DNA from: an uncultured Clostridia bacterium
GTDB taxonomy: Bacteria > Bacillota > Clostridia > TANB77 > CAG-508
Assembly (NCBI GenBank): GCA_934129745.1
Contig: CAKOWZ010000005.1
Location: 1 to 64,000 of the forward strand
Direction of reading: 5' to 3'
Length of the DNA stretch: 64,000 nt
The notes under the pieces are model-generated. The model worked only from the letters and a program-made list of their open reading frames with translations, was not told the DNA's origin and ran no database searches. This document shows positions 1 to 7,832 of the stretch, one piece after another (position 1 is the first letter of the stretch; each line of letters opens with the position of its first letter). The position numbers were made by a program, and so were the translations under genes.

Positions 1-540
1 TTGACATCAAACATATGGAAAAGCAATGCAGAAGAAGTAAAACAAATATTGGAAATGGCAGAATGGAAAGACGAAAAGTTTGAAAGTTTATTGACATCAA
101 ACATATGGAAAAGCAATGCAGAAGAAGTAAAACAAATATTGGAAATGGCAGAATGGAAAGACGAAAATTTTAAAGGCTTATTGACATCAACCATATGGAA
201 CAGCAATGCAGCAGAAGTAAAAAGAATATTAGAAATGCCAGCATGGAAAGACGAAAAGTTTAAAGGCTTGTTGACATCAAATATATGGCTAAGCAATGCA
301 ACAGAAGTAAAAAGAATATTAGAAATGCCAGAATGGAAAAATGAAAAGTTTAAAGGCTTGTTGACATCAAACATATGGAACAGCAATGCAACAGAAGTAA
401 AAAGAATATTAGAAATGCCAGAATGGAAAGACGAAAAGTTTAAAGGCTTGTTGACATCAAACATATGGAAAAGCAATGCAGCAGAAGTAAAAAGAATATT
501 AGAAATGCCAGAATGGAAAGAAGAAAAATATTCACATTTG
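1..540 (+). repeat. Six 90-bp in-frame tandem repeats
   Basis: Period is exactly 90 bp with high nucleotide identity between units. Units 1 and 2 are nearly identical, and units 3-6 form a second subgroup sharing GTAAAAAGAATATTAG-type codons. This suggests recent expansion by slippage or unequal recombination. The array runs off the left window edge, so the copy number is a minimum. Confidence 0.95.
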
Positions 541-843
541 CTTAAACCAAGTATATTTAATGTGTCCGAAAAAAATATAAGACCAACAATAGAGTTATTT
601 AAAAAATATGGAATAGATGAATATATTTCTAATAAAGCTTTAAGAAGAAATGTTACAACACAAAGAAAATTATTAAAATATATGGAAATACATAATATTC
701 CTTATTTAACAGAAAACAATGATGGCACATATAAATTAAACAAAATAATTAATGCAACTAATACTGTATTAAAAAATAAATATCATATTGATCTAAGTAA
801 AATGGTTGATATTGAAGTAGAAGGTCCAAGTTTAGATGATTAA
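1..843 (+). CDS. 30-residue tandem-repeat protein (5' end cut by window)
   Basis: The frame is open from base 1, so the true start lies upstream. Six tandem units of exactly 90 bp start at 1, 91, 181, 271, 361 and 451. Each encodes 30 residues beginning LTSNIW, with a central EVK-IL-EM core and a WKDEKF segment. About 100 non-repeat residues follow, beginning LLKPSIF and ending GPSLDD. Each unit looks like two short helices, so an alpha-solenoid is likely (inference). Units differ mainly at residue 7 (K,K,N,L,N,K), residue 11 (E,E,A,T,T,A) and around 15-29. The C-terminal domain looks like further degenerate units and faintly recalls mTERF-type helical repeats. I do not recognise a characterised family. 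The C-terminal domain recurs in the gene at 1235. Confidence 0.75.
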   Translation: MTSNIWKSNAEEVKQILEMAEWKDEKFESLLTSNIWKSNAEEVKQILEMAEWKDENFKGLLTSTIWNSNAAEVKRILEMPAWKDEKFKGLLTSNIWLSNATEVKRILEMPEWKNEKFKGLLTSNIWNSNATEVKRILEMPEWKDEKFKGLLTSNIWKSNAAEVKRILEMPEWKEEKYSHLLKPSIFNVSEKNIRPTIELFKKYGIDEYISNKALRRNVTTQRKLLKYMEIHNIPYLTENNDGTYKLNKIINATNTVLKNKYHIDLSKMVDIEVEGPSLDD

Positions 844-940
844 ATATATATTTATTTTATAAATTTGATTAAAAAAATAAAGAATAAACATTGAAAGTTG
901 GTGTATTAATTACACTAAAAAATATGTAGTTAGTCTTAGG
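844..940 (+). pseudogene. Remnant of the whiA leader and first codons, part of a duplication
   Basis: The sequence after the stop at 843 matches the sequence after the stop at 1678 almost base for base up to GTGTATTAAT. It then resembles the first codons of whiA (ATG ACA TTT TCA AAA AAC), but the start is ATT and a TAG stop follows within a few codons. The duplicated block therefore carried the intergenic region and the extreme 5' end of whiA, which then decayed. Confidence 0.7.
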
Positions 941-949
941 AGGCAAATT

Positions 950-1219
950 ATGGAGAGTATAAACGAGATAAAAGAAAAGTATTCAGAATCAGTTATTAGA
1001 AATTTGAATAGAGATAATTTTTATAAAATTGTTAATTTTTTAATCCAAGAAAAGTGTGATTATATAGAAGATATAGTTAGCGATTATTTGGATTTATTTA
1101 ATTTTGAGTATGATGATTTTGTCAATAAGTATAATAAATTAAATGAAAAGTATAATAGAAATTTTTTAAATATGGCAAGTGAAGATATGAATTTGCTAGA
1201 AGAATTTTTCTATGATTAA
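950..1219 (+). CDS. Hypothetical 89-residue acidic helical protein
   Basis: ATG start behind AGGAGG at about 938-943. The product is 89 residues, acidic, rich in Asn, Tyr, Asp and Phe, predicted mostly helical, with no signal peptide or membrane segment. It ends 15 bases before the next gene, so the two are probably co-transcribed. I recognise no family. Inference: it may be the N-terminal part of the repeat-protein family, now a separate gene, because the downstream gene has a very short N-terminus and only one repeat unit. Confidence 0.65.
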   Translation: MESINEIKEKYSESVIRNLNRDNFYKIVNFLIQEKCDYIEDIVSDYLDLFNFEYDDFVNKYNKLNEKYNRNFLNMASEDMNLLEEFFYD

Positions 1220-1234
1220 GATAGAGGGGTTTGT

Positions 1235-1678
1235 ATGGGAAAAAAAGAAATAATAAATAAATTAATTGGTGATAGAGAATATTTAAAATGTGATCAGTTG
1301 TATGAAAGAAATATAGAGGAAATAAGAAAAATATTAGAAATGCCAGAATGGAAAGACGAAAGATATTCACATTTGCTTAAACCGAGTATATTTAGTGTAT
1401 CAGAAAAAAATATAAGACCAACAATAGAGTTATTTAAAAAATATGGAATAGATGAATATATTTCTAATAATGCTTTAAGAAGAAATGTTACAACACAAAG
1501 AAAATTATTAAAATATATGGAAATACATAATATTCCTCTTTTAACAGAAGAAAATGATGGCACATATAAATTAAACAAAATAATTAATGCAACTAATACT
1601 GTATTAAAAAATAAATATCATATTGATCTAAGTAAAATGGTTGATATTGAAGTGGAAGGCCCAAGTTTAGATGATTAA
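1235..1678 (+). CDS. Single-repeat paralogue of the 30-residue repeat protein
   Basis: ATG start behind GAGGGG. The 147-residue product has a unique N-terminus of about 30 residues, one repeat-like unit (EIRKILEMPEWKDERYSHL), and then the same C-terminal domain as the gene ending at 843, nearly identical from LLKPSIF to GPSLDD. The DNA identity continues past the stop codon into the whiA leader, so this is a segmental duplication. Function unknown. A fold built from helical repeats is an inference. Confidence 0.75.
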   Translation: MGKKEIINKLIGDREYLKCDQLYERNIEEIRKILEMPEWKDERYSHLLKPSIFSVSEKNIRPTIELFKKYGIDEYISNNALRRNVTTQRKLLKYMEIHNIPLLTEENDGTYKLNKIINATNTVLKNKYHIDLSKMVDIEVEGPSLDD

Positions 1679-1742
1679 ATATATACTTATTTTACAAATT
1701 TGATTAAAAAATAAAGAATAAACATTGAAAGTTGGTGTATTA

Positions 1743-2654
1743 ATGACATTTTCAAAAAACATAAAAGAAGAATTAAGCAAAATAAACAATTTAAACAACA
1801 AAGATGCAGTAAAATCAGAATTAATTGGATATCTAATAACAAACAACATTAACATAAAAAATGGAAAAATTAAATATTCAACAGAAAGTGAATATAACAT
1901 AAATCGATTTGCAAAATTACTAAACAATATAGGAATAAAAAAATATCAAATTGATATTCAAGGAAAAGTTTTTTCAATTAGTATTAATGAGAAAATTAAT
2001 ATTAGTGAACTTGAATTATATGATAACAAATTTATTTTAAACAAAAATTTTAATGAATTTATAGATTCATGTGTTCAATGTAAAAACGAAAATCAAATTG
2101 AAATAATAGAAAAAAGTCTTGTAAGAGGCAGTTATTTAGGTAGTGGTTCTATAAATAATCCAGAAAAAATTTACCATTTAGAAATTAATTATAATTGTGA
2201 AAAAAATGTGGATTATATTATAGATGTTTTAAAAAAATATGATATAAATGTAAAAAAATTAAATAATACATTATATGTAAAAGATGGAGAAGAAATTTCA
2301 AAATTATTGGCTTTTATAGGTGCTAATTCATCTGTTTTGAAATTTGAAGAAATACGTGTTTTTAGAGATATGAGAAATAATGTTAATAGATTAGTTAATT
2401 GTGAAACTGCAAATTTAAATAAAACAATTAATGCTGCTTTAAAACAAATTGATGATATAAAATTTATTAAAAAAATGAAAAAGTTTAATGAATTGTCTGA
2501 AAATTTACAGGAAATTGCTAATTTAAGATTAGAAAATCCTGATATTTCTTTGATTGAATTAGGAAAAATGTTAAATAATCCAATCGGAAAATCTGGGGTT
2601 AATTATAGATTAAAAAGCATTAGTAATTTTGCTGATGAGTTAAGAAACAAATGA
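1743..2654 (+). CDS. whiA: WhiA, DNA-binding protein of the sporulation/cell division regulator family
   Basis: The 303-residue product has the WhiA layout: an N-terminal LAGLIDADG-like region (GSYLGSGSINNPEK near the middle, then YHLEINY) and a C-terminal helix-turn-helix containing LIELGKMLNNPIGKSGVNYR. WhiA proteins affect cell division and chromosome behaviour in Firmicutes and sporulation in actinobacteria. The start is set at ATG 1743 (MTFSKNIKEELS), matching the family N-terminus; an in-frame TTG at 1725 lies inside the duplicated leader. Its ribosome binding site is weak (GGTG). The stop lies just before hemW. The usual neighbours rapZ and yvcK are not next to it here. Confidence 0.93.
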   Translation: MTFSKNIKEELSKINNLNNKDAVKSELIGYLITNNINIKNGKIKYSTESEYNINRFAKLLNNIGIKKYQIDIQGKVFSISINEKINISELELYDNKFILNKNFNEFIDSCVQCKNENQIEIIEKSLVRGSYLGSGSINNPEKIYHLEINYNCEKNVDYIIDVLKKYDINVKKLNNTLYVKDGEEISKLLAFIGANSSVLKFEEIRVFRDMRNNVNRLVNCETANLNKTINAALKQIDDIKFIKKMKKFNELSENLQEIANLRLENPDISLIELGKMLNNPIGKSGVNYRLKSISNFADELRNK

Positions 2655-2686
2655 ATATAATTAATAAAAATAATGAGGTAAAAACA

Positions 2687-3838
2687 ATGAAAACAGTTGG
2701 AATATATGTACATGTACCATTTTGTAAGCAAAAATGCAAATATTGTGATTTTATATCTTTTCAAAATTGCGAAAATTATTTTGATGATTATTTTGAATGC
2801 TTAAAAAAAGAAATCACAGAAAAAGCTAATGAAATTAATAGTGAAAATAAAAAAATATTAATTGATACAATATATTTTGGTGGAGGAACACCATCAATTG
2901 TATGTGAAAAATATATTGAAGAAGTTTTGAATAAAATATATGAGTATTACAATGTTTCTGAAAATGCTGAAATTACAGTTGAAGTAAATCCAGGTACTGT
3001 TGATAAATTAAAATTAGAAAGATATTTTGAAATTGGAATTAATAGATTAAGTATAGGTCTTCAATCAACAGATGACAAATTATTAAAAATGCTTGGAAGA
3101 ATTCATACATATAAAGAATTTGAGAATACTTATGATTTAGCTAGAAAAATTGGGTTTAAAAATATTAATGTTGATTTAATGATTGGATTACCAAATCAAA
3201 GCTTGGAAAATGTGTATGATTCATTAGAGAAAATTGTTCAAAAAAATCCTGAGCATATTTCTGTATATTCATTAATAATTGAAGAAAATACTAAAATGTT
3301 TGATTTAATTGAAAAAGGTGAACTTGAATTACCTGATGAAGATGTTGAAAGAAAAATGTATTGGAGTGTTAAGAAATTTCTGGAGGAAAATGGTTATATT
3401 CATTATGAAATTTCTAATTTTTCTAAATCAGGATTTGAATCAAAACATAATGCAAATTGTTGGAATCAACATGAGTATCTAGGGTTTGGAATAGCTGCAC
3501 ATTCTTATTTTAATAATATTAGATATTCTAATATTGATAATTTAAGACAATATATTGAAAATTGGAAAAATGAACAATCTGTTTATAATATTGTTTTTCA
3601 TGAACATCAAAATAAAGATGATATGATGAAAGAGTTTATGATGTTAGGGTTAAGAAAAATTGATGGTGTTAAAATAAGTGAGTTTAAGGAAAAATTTGTT
3701 GATAATCCTATTTTTGTTTTTCGAAATCAATTAAATAAGTTGGTTGAAGAGGGATTAATAGAGGTTTTAGACAATAATATAAGGTTAAGTGATAAGGGAT
3801 TGGATTTGGCAAATGAGGTTTGGATGGAATTTGTGTAA
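2687..3838 (+). CDS. hemW: HemW, radical SAM heme chaperone-like protein
   Basis: 383 residues. The N-terminus reads YVHVPFCKQKCKYCDF, giving the CX3CX2C radical SAM cluster motif, followed by GGGTPS for SAM binding. The family is related to oxygen-independent coproporphyrinogen oxidase (HemN), but HemW members act as heme chaperones. The start is ATG 2687, seven bases after GAGGT; an upstream in-frame ATG at 2651 overlaps the whiA stop and has no good ribosome binding site. Position ahead of hrcA-grpE-dnaK-dnaJ is the common Firmicutes order. Confidence 0.92.
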   Translation: MKTVGIYVHVPFCKQKCKYCDFISFQNCENYFDDYFECLKKEITEKANEINSENKKILIDTIYFGGGTPSIVCEKYIEEVLNKIYEYYNVSENAEITVEVNPGTVDKLKLERYFEIGINRLSIGLQSTDDKLLKMLGRIHTYKEFENTYDLARKIGFKNINVDLMIGLPNQSLENVYDSLEKIVQKNPEHISVYSLIIEENTKMFDLIEKGELELPDEDVERKMYWSVKKFLEENGYIHYEISNFSKSGFESKHNANCWNQHEYLGFGIAAHSYFNNIRYSNIDNLRQYIENWKNEQSVYNIVFHEHQNKDDMMKEFMMLGLRKIDGVKISEFKEKFVDNPIFVFRNQLNKLVEEGLIEVLDNNIRLSDKGLDLANEVWMEFV

Positions 3839-3905
3839 TACTAAATTCTAATATCAAAACAAGTGGACAAGATACAAATGAAGTATTGCAATTAAAATAA
3901 AACCA

Positions 3906-3933
3906 TTGACAATATATAAATTAATGATATAAT
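3906..3933 (+). promoter_or_regulatory. Sigma-A promoter for the small membrane protein
   Basis: TTGACA at 3906-3911, a 16-bp spacer and TATAAT at 3928-3933. Both hexamers are perfect. It lies about 60 bases before the small ORF at 3992. Confidence 0.75.
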
Positions 3934-3991
3934 TAATATACTTTTTTTCAGAAACCTAAAAAAAATAATTTTTTAGAAGGGAATGGTTTTT

Positions 3992-4153
3992 TTGAAAATG
4001 ATATTAGTTGCCATTTTAGGAGTGTATGGAATTTTGCTTGTATCTTTTGCTATGTTACTAATATGGTTATCTATTACTGCAAAATTAAAGCAAAAAAAAC
4101 ATACTCGGGAAAATGAGCAAACTTCTTATGGTGTAAAAAATAAAAAAAATTAG
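3992..4153 (+). CDS. Small single-pass membrane protein, hypothetical
   Basis: An open frame of 53 residues from TTG 3992, about 10 bases after AGAAGGG, or 56 residues from ATG 3983, which is too close to that site. It has one hydrophobic segment of about 25 residues (ILVAILGVYGILLVSFAMLL and onward) and a short basic, polar tail. It has its own promoter and ends just before the hrcA promoter. No family recognised. Translation is inferred from the promoter, the ribosome binding site and the clean membrane-helix composition. Confidence 0.55.
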   Translation: MKMILVAILGVYGILLVSFAMLLIWLSITAKLKQKKHTRENEQTSYGVKNKKN

Positions 4154-4162
4154 CAAAGAGTA

Positions 4163-4191
4163 TTGACATTTGCTAAAAAAAGGAATAAAAT
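4163..4191 (+). promoter_or_regulatory. Sigma-A promoter of the hrcA operon
   Basis: TTGACA at 4163-4168, exactly 17 bp, then TAAAAT at 4186-4191. The CIRCE operator starts one base downstream of the -10 box, so repressor binding would cover the transcription start. Confidence 0.88.
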
Positions 4192-4192
4192 A

Positions 4193-4219
4193 TTAGCAGT
4201 CTCAAATAAAGATTGCTAA
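4193..4219 (+). promoter_or_regulatory. CIRCE operator (HrcA binding site)
   Basis: TTAGCAGTC, nine bases, GATTGCTAA. This is the CIRCE layout (TTAGCACTC-N9-GAGTGCTAA) with one mismatch in each arm. It sits directly after the -10 box and upstream of hrcA, the gene for its own repressor. Confidence 0.9.
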
Positions 4220-4321
4220 TATTTTTTATTTTAGACGAAAAAACATACATAAAATTTAAGCAATCAAAGATAATATAATTAAATATTATATTTAAAATTC
4301 ACTAAAAAAGAGGTGAACATT

Positions 4322-5332
4322 TTGCTAAACGATAGAAAAAAACGTATCTTACAAGCAATAGTAGATGAATATGTAGACACAGCAGAACCAGTAAGTTCTG
4401 GAGCAATTTCACAAAAATATGGAATAGATTTTAGTAGTGCAACAATCAGAAATGAAATGGCTGAACTTGAAAAAGATGGTTATCTTGATAAAGTTCATAC
4501 ATCAAGTGGAAGAGTCCCATCAGCAAAAGGTTATAGATTATATGTTGATGAATTGTTAAAAGAACAAAATTTATCTTTAGAAGAAACAAAATATATTAAA
4601 TCTCAACTTCAAAACAAAGTAAATGAAATTGAGGAATTAACAAAAATAACAACAAATACTTTATCTGAAATAACACATTATACAACAGTTGCAATAGGAC
4701 CTAAAACAGAAAATCAATTAATTGAAGAAATAAAATTTGTCCTATTAGGAACAAGAATGATGATGTGTGTAATTATTACAGATGGTGGATTAGTTAAAGA
4801 GGCAATTATTAAATTTGATGAAGATATAAAAGAAGAACAAGTACAAAACTTAAATTATATTTTTAATGCTAAATTAAAAGGAAAGCCTTTTGAAAAAATA
4901 GATAAACCATTAGAAGAATATATTTTTTCAGAACTAAATTATAGTGTTGAAGTTATTAAAACAATAATTGAACAAATAAATAAAGTTATTGATGAAGAAG
5001 AAAAAATATATTATGAAGGAGCAAATAAAGTATTTGAACAACCTGAATTTCAGGATGTTCAGATGACAAAAAATTTCTTGAATATATTAGATAAAAAAGA
5101 TTTAGTTATAGATTTGCTAAATTCTGAATTTGCAGATGATATCAATGTTTATATCGGTGATGAAGATGCAGAAGATGGATTAAAAGATTTTAGTGTTATT
5201 ACTTTCAAACAGAAAATAAATGACAAAGAAATGGGAACTATTGGAATTATAGGACCTAAAAGAATGGATTATTCAAAAGTTATTTCTGTTATGAAATATA
5301 TAAAAGGTTTAATGGGAAATGGAGGGAAGTAA
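4322..5332 (+). CDS. hrcA: HrcA, heat-inducible transcription repressor
   Basis: 336 residues. The N-terminal winged helix is seen in SSGAISQKYG, SATIRNEMAELE and HTSSGRVPS, followed by the GAF-like and inserted dimerisation regions. HrcA binds CIRCE and represses chaperone genes; its activity depends on GroE in studied Firmicutes. The start is TTG 4322 (LLNDRKKRILQAI), six bases after AGGTG; an earlier GTG at 4313 lies inside the ribosome binding site. It is the first gene of hrcA-grpE-dnaK-dnaJ, and the CIRCE upstream predicts autoregulation. Confidence 0.95.
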   Translation: MLNDRKKRILQAIVDEYVDTAEPVSSGAISQKYGIDFSSATIRNEMAELEKDGYLDKVHTSSGRVPSAKGYRLYVDELLKEQNLSLEETKYIKSQLQNKVNEIEELTKITTNTLSEITHYTTVAIGPKTENQLIEEIKFVLLGTRMMMCVIITDGGLVKEAIIKFDEDIKEEQVQNLNYIFNAKLKGKPFEKIDKPLEEYIFSELNYSVEVIKTIIEQINKVIDEEEKIYYEGANKVFEQPEFQDVQMTKNFLNILDKKDLVIDLLNSEFADDINVYIGDEDAEDGLKDFSVITFKQKINDKEMGTIGIIGPKRMDYSKVISVMKYIKGLMGNGGK

Positions 5333-5335
5333 TTA

Positions 5336-5857
5336 ATGTCAAAAGATTTAAACGAAAACATAGAAAAAAACAACGAAAAAAACATTGAAGCAAATGTTGA
5401 GTTACTAAATGACCTTAAGGCAAAGTTAGAAGCACAAAAAGCCGAGTTAGATGATAAAGATGATAGACTGAAAAGATTAATGGCAGAATTTGATAACTTT
5501 AAAAAAAGAAGTGCAAAAGAAAGAGAAGGTTTATATAATTCTATAATATCAGATATTGCTGTAACTTTTTTACCAGTAATTGATAATTTAGAAAAAGCTG
5601 TAAGTGTTCAAACTGAAGATACTAATTATAAACTAGGAGTTGAACTAGTTTTAAAACAATTTAAAGATGTTTTAAAATCAAATGGAATTGTAGAAATTGA
5701 ATCAGTTGGTAAAACTTTTGATCCAGAACTACATGAAGCCGTAAGTTCAGTTGTAGACCCTGATTTAGGTGTTCAAGAAATTAAAGAAGACTATAGAAAA
5801 GGATATATGATTGGAAATAAAGTTATAAGACATTCTTTAGTTGTAGTTGCTAATTAA
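5336..5857 (+). CDS. grpE: GrpE, nucleotide exchange factor for DnaK
   Basis: 173 residues. A long charged N-terminal coiled coil (about residues 1-60) leads to FDNFKKRSAKERE and then the C-terminal beta domain ending VIRHSLVVVAN. It promotes ADP release from DnaK. The start lies 3 bases after the hrcA stop and its ribosome binding site (GGAGGGA) is inside the hrcA end, so translation is probably coupled. Confidence 0.95.
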   Translation: MSKDLNENIEKNNEKNIEANVELLNDLKAKLEAQKAELDDKDDRLKRLMAEFDNFKKRSAKEREGLYNSIISDIAVTFLPVIDNLEKAVSVQTEDTNYKLGVELVLKQFKDVLKSNGIVEIESVGKTFDPELHEAVSSVVDPDLGVQEIKEDYRKGYMIGNKVIRHSLVVVAN

Positions 5858-5949
5858 GATAAAATTACAAAAGTTAAAATAAATAAAACTTAATGACAAA
5901 AGTCAAAATAAATAAAAAGGAAGTTTAAATTATAAGGAGGATATTTAAA

Positions 5950-7797
5950 ATGGGAAAAATTATAGGTATTGATTTAGGTACAACAAATTCATGTGTTGCT
6001 GTTATGGAAGGTGGAGAAGCAGTTGTAATTCCAAATGCTGAAGGTAATAGAACTACACCATCAGTTGTTGCTTTTTCAAAAAATGGAGAAAGATTGGTTG
6101 GTCAAATTGCTAAACGTCAAGCTGTAACAAACCCAGACAACACAGTTATTTCAATTAAAAGACATATGGGAACAGACAAAAAAGTAAATATTGAAGGTGA
6201 TGAATTTTCACCACAAGAAATTTCTGCTATGATTTTACAAAAATTAAAATCAGATGCTGAAAGTTATTTAGGACAAAAAGTAACACAAGCTGTTATTACA
6301 GTTCCTGCTTATTTTAGTGATTCACAAAGACAAGCAACAAAAGATGCTGGTAAAATAGCTGGTTTAGAAGTTTTAAGAATTATAAATGAACCAACAGCAG
6401 CAGCTTTAGCTTATGGTGTTGATAAAGAAAATACAGAACAAAAAATTATGGTATATGATTTAGGTGGAGGTACTTTTGATGTATCTATACTTGATATTGG
6501 TGATGGTGTTTTTGAAGTTTTAGCTACAAGTGGAAATAATAAATTAGGTGGAGATGATTTTGATGAAAGAATTATCAATTACTTAGTTTCTGAATTTAAA
6601 AAATCAAATGGTATAGATTTATCACAAGATAAAAGTGCTATGCAAAGATTAAAAGAAGCTGCTGAAAAAGCTAAAATAGAATTATCAGGAATGACACAAA
6701 CAAATATTAATTTACCATTTATTACAGCTGATAGCACAGGACCAAAACATTTAGATATTACATTAACAAGAGCAAAATTTGAGGAATTAATTGGTGATTT
6801 AGTACAAAGTACAACAGGACCAGTAAATCAAGCTTTAAAAGATGCTGGATTAACTCCAAATGATATTTCTCATGTATTATTAGTTGGTGGTTCAACAAGA
6901 GTTCCATTAGTTCAAGAAACAGTTAAGAAAATTACGGGTAAAGAACCAAATAAAGGTATAAATCCTGATGAATGTGTTGCAGTTGGTGCAGCTATTCAAG
7001 GTGGTGTATTATCAGGTGATGTTAAAGATTTAGTATTATTAGATGTAACACCATTATCTTTAGGTATTGAAACTTATGGTGGTGTATTTACAAAATTAAT
7101 TGAAAGAAATACAACAATACCAACTAAAAAATCTCAAGTATTTTCAACTGCAGCAGATGGTCAAACAAGTGTTGAAGTTCATGTTTTACAAGGTGAAAGA
7201 GAAATGGCTGCTTATAACAAAACATTAGGAAGATTTAACTTATCTGGAATTCCAGCAGCTCCAAGAGGTGTGCCACAAATTGAAGTTACATTTGATATTG
7301 ATGCAAATGGTATTGTTCATGTATCTGCTAAAGATATGGCAACAGGAAATAGTCAACAAGTTTCTATTACAGCAAGCTCAAATTTATCTGATGAAGATAT
7401 TGAAAAAGCTGTTAAAGATGCTGAAGCACATGCTGCTGAAGATAAAAAACGTAAAGATGATATTGAAACAAGAAATAATGCTGAAAGTTTAGTTTATAAT
7501 TGCCAAAAAACATTAGATGAATTAGGTGATAAAATTAGTGGTGAAGAAAAAGCTAAAGCTGAAACTGAAATTGAAAATGTTAAAAAAGCATTAGAAGGTT
7601 CTGATACAGAAGCTATTAAATCAGCTACTGAAAAATTAACTACTGTTTTCTATTCAATTTCTGAAAAATTGTATTCTGCTAATGCAGCTGCTGGTGCTAA
7701 TGGTGCTGAAGGTGCTCAAAATGCAGGTCCTAATGTTGATGAAAATGGTAATGTTTATGATGCTGATTATAAAGTTGAAAATGATGATAATAAATAA
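5950..7797 (+). CDS. dnaK: DnaK, Hsp70 chaperone
   Basis: 615 residues, normal for the family. Seen: the phosphate motif GIDLGTTNS near the start, VPAYFSDSQRQAT, the DLGGGTFDVS phosphate-2 motif, VGGSTRVP, and the linker VLLDVTPLS before the substrate-binding domain. The C-terminus is an Ala/Gly/Asn-rich tail ending in an acidic DADYKVEND segment. ATG follows AAGGAGG. It works with GrpE and DnaJ encoded on either side. A 92-bp gap of repeated AAAATAAATAAAA-type sequence precedes it. Confidence 0.97.
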   Translation: MGKIIGIDLGTTNSCVAVMEGGEAVVIPNAEGNRTTPSVVAFSKNGERLVGQIAKRQAVTNPDNTVISIKRHMGTDKKVNIEGDEFSPQEISAMILQKLKSDAESYLGQKVTQAVITVPAYFSDSQRQATKDAGKIAGLEVLRIINEPTAAALAYGVDKENTEQKIMVYDLGGGTFDVSILDIGDGVFEVLATSGNNKLGGDDFDERIINYLVSEFKKSNGIDLSQDKSAMQRLKEAAEKAKIELSGMTQTNINLPFITADSTGPKHLDITLTRAKFEELIGDLVQSTTGPVNQALKDAGLTPNDISHVLLVGGSTRVPLVQETVKKITGKEPNKGINPDECVAVGAAIQGGVLSGDVKDLVLLDVTPLSLGIETYGGVFTKLIERNTTIPTKKSQVFSTAADGQTSVEVHVLQGEREMAAYNKTLGRFNLSGIPAAPRGVPQIEVTFDIDANGIVHVSAKDMATGNSQQVSITASSNLSDEDIEKAVKDAEAHAAEDKKRKDDIETRNNAESLVYNCQKTLDELGDKISGEEKAKAETEIENVKKALEGSDTEAIKSATEKLTTVFYSISEKLYSANAAAGANGAEGAQNAGPNVDENGNVYDADYKVENDDNK

Positions 7798-7832
7798 TTG
7801 TTTCATTTTGTGAGGTAGAAAGGGAGTAAGAA

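Noticed and set aside
1..540. CRISPR array
   Set aside because: The repeats are contiguous 90-bp coding units without spacers.
1725..1742. Extended start of whiA at TTG 1725
   Set aside because: The extension lies in the duplicated leader and the family N-terminus begins at ATG 1743.
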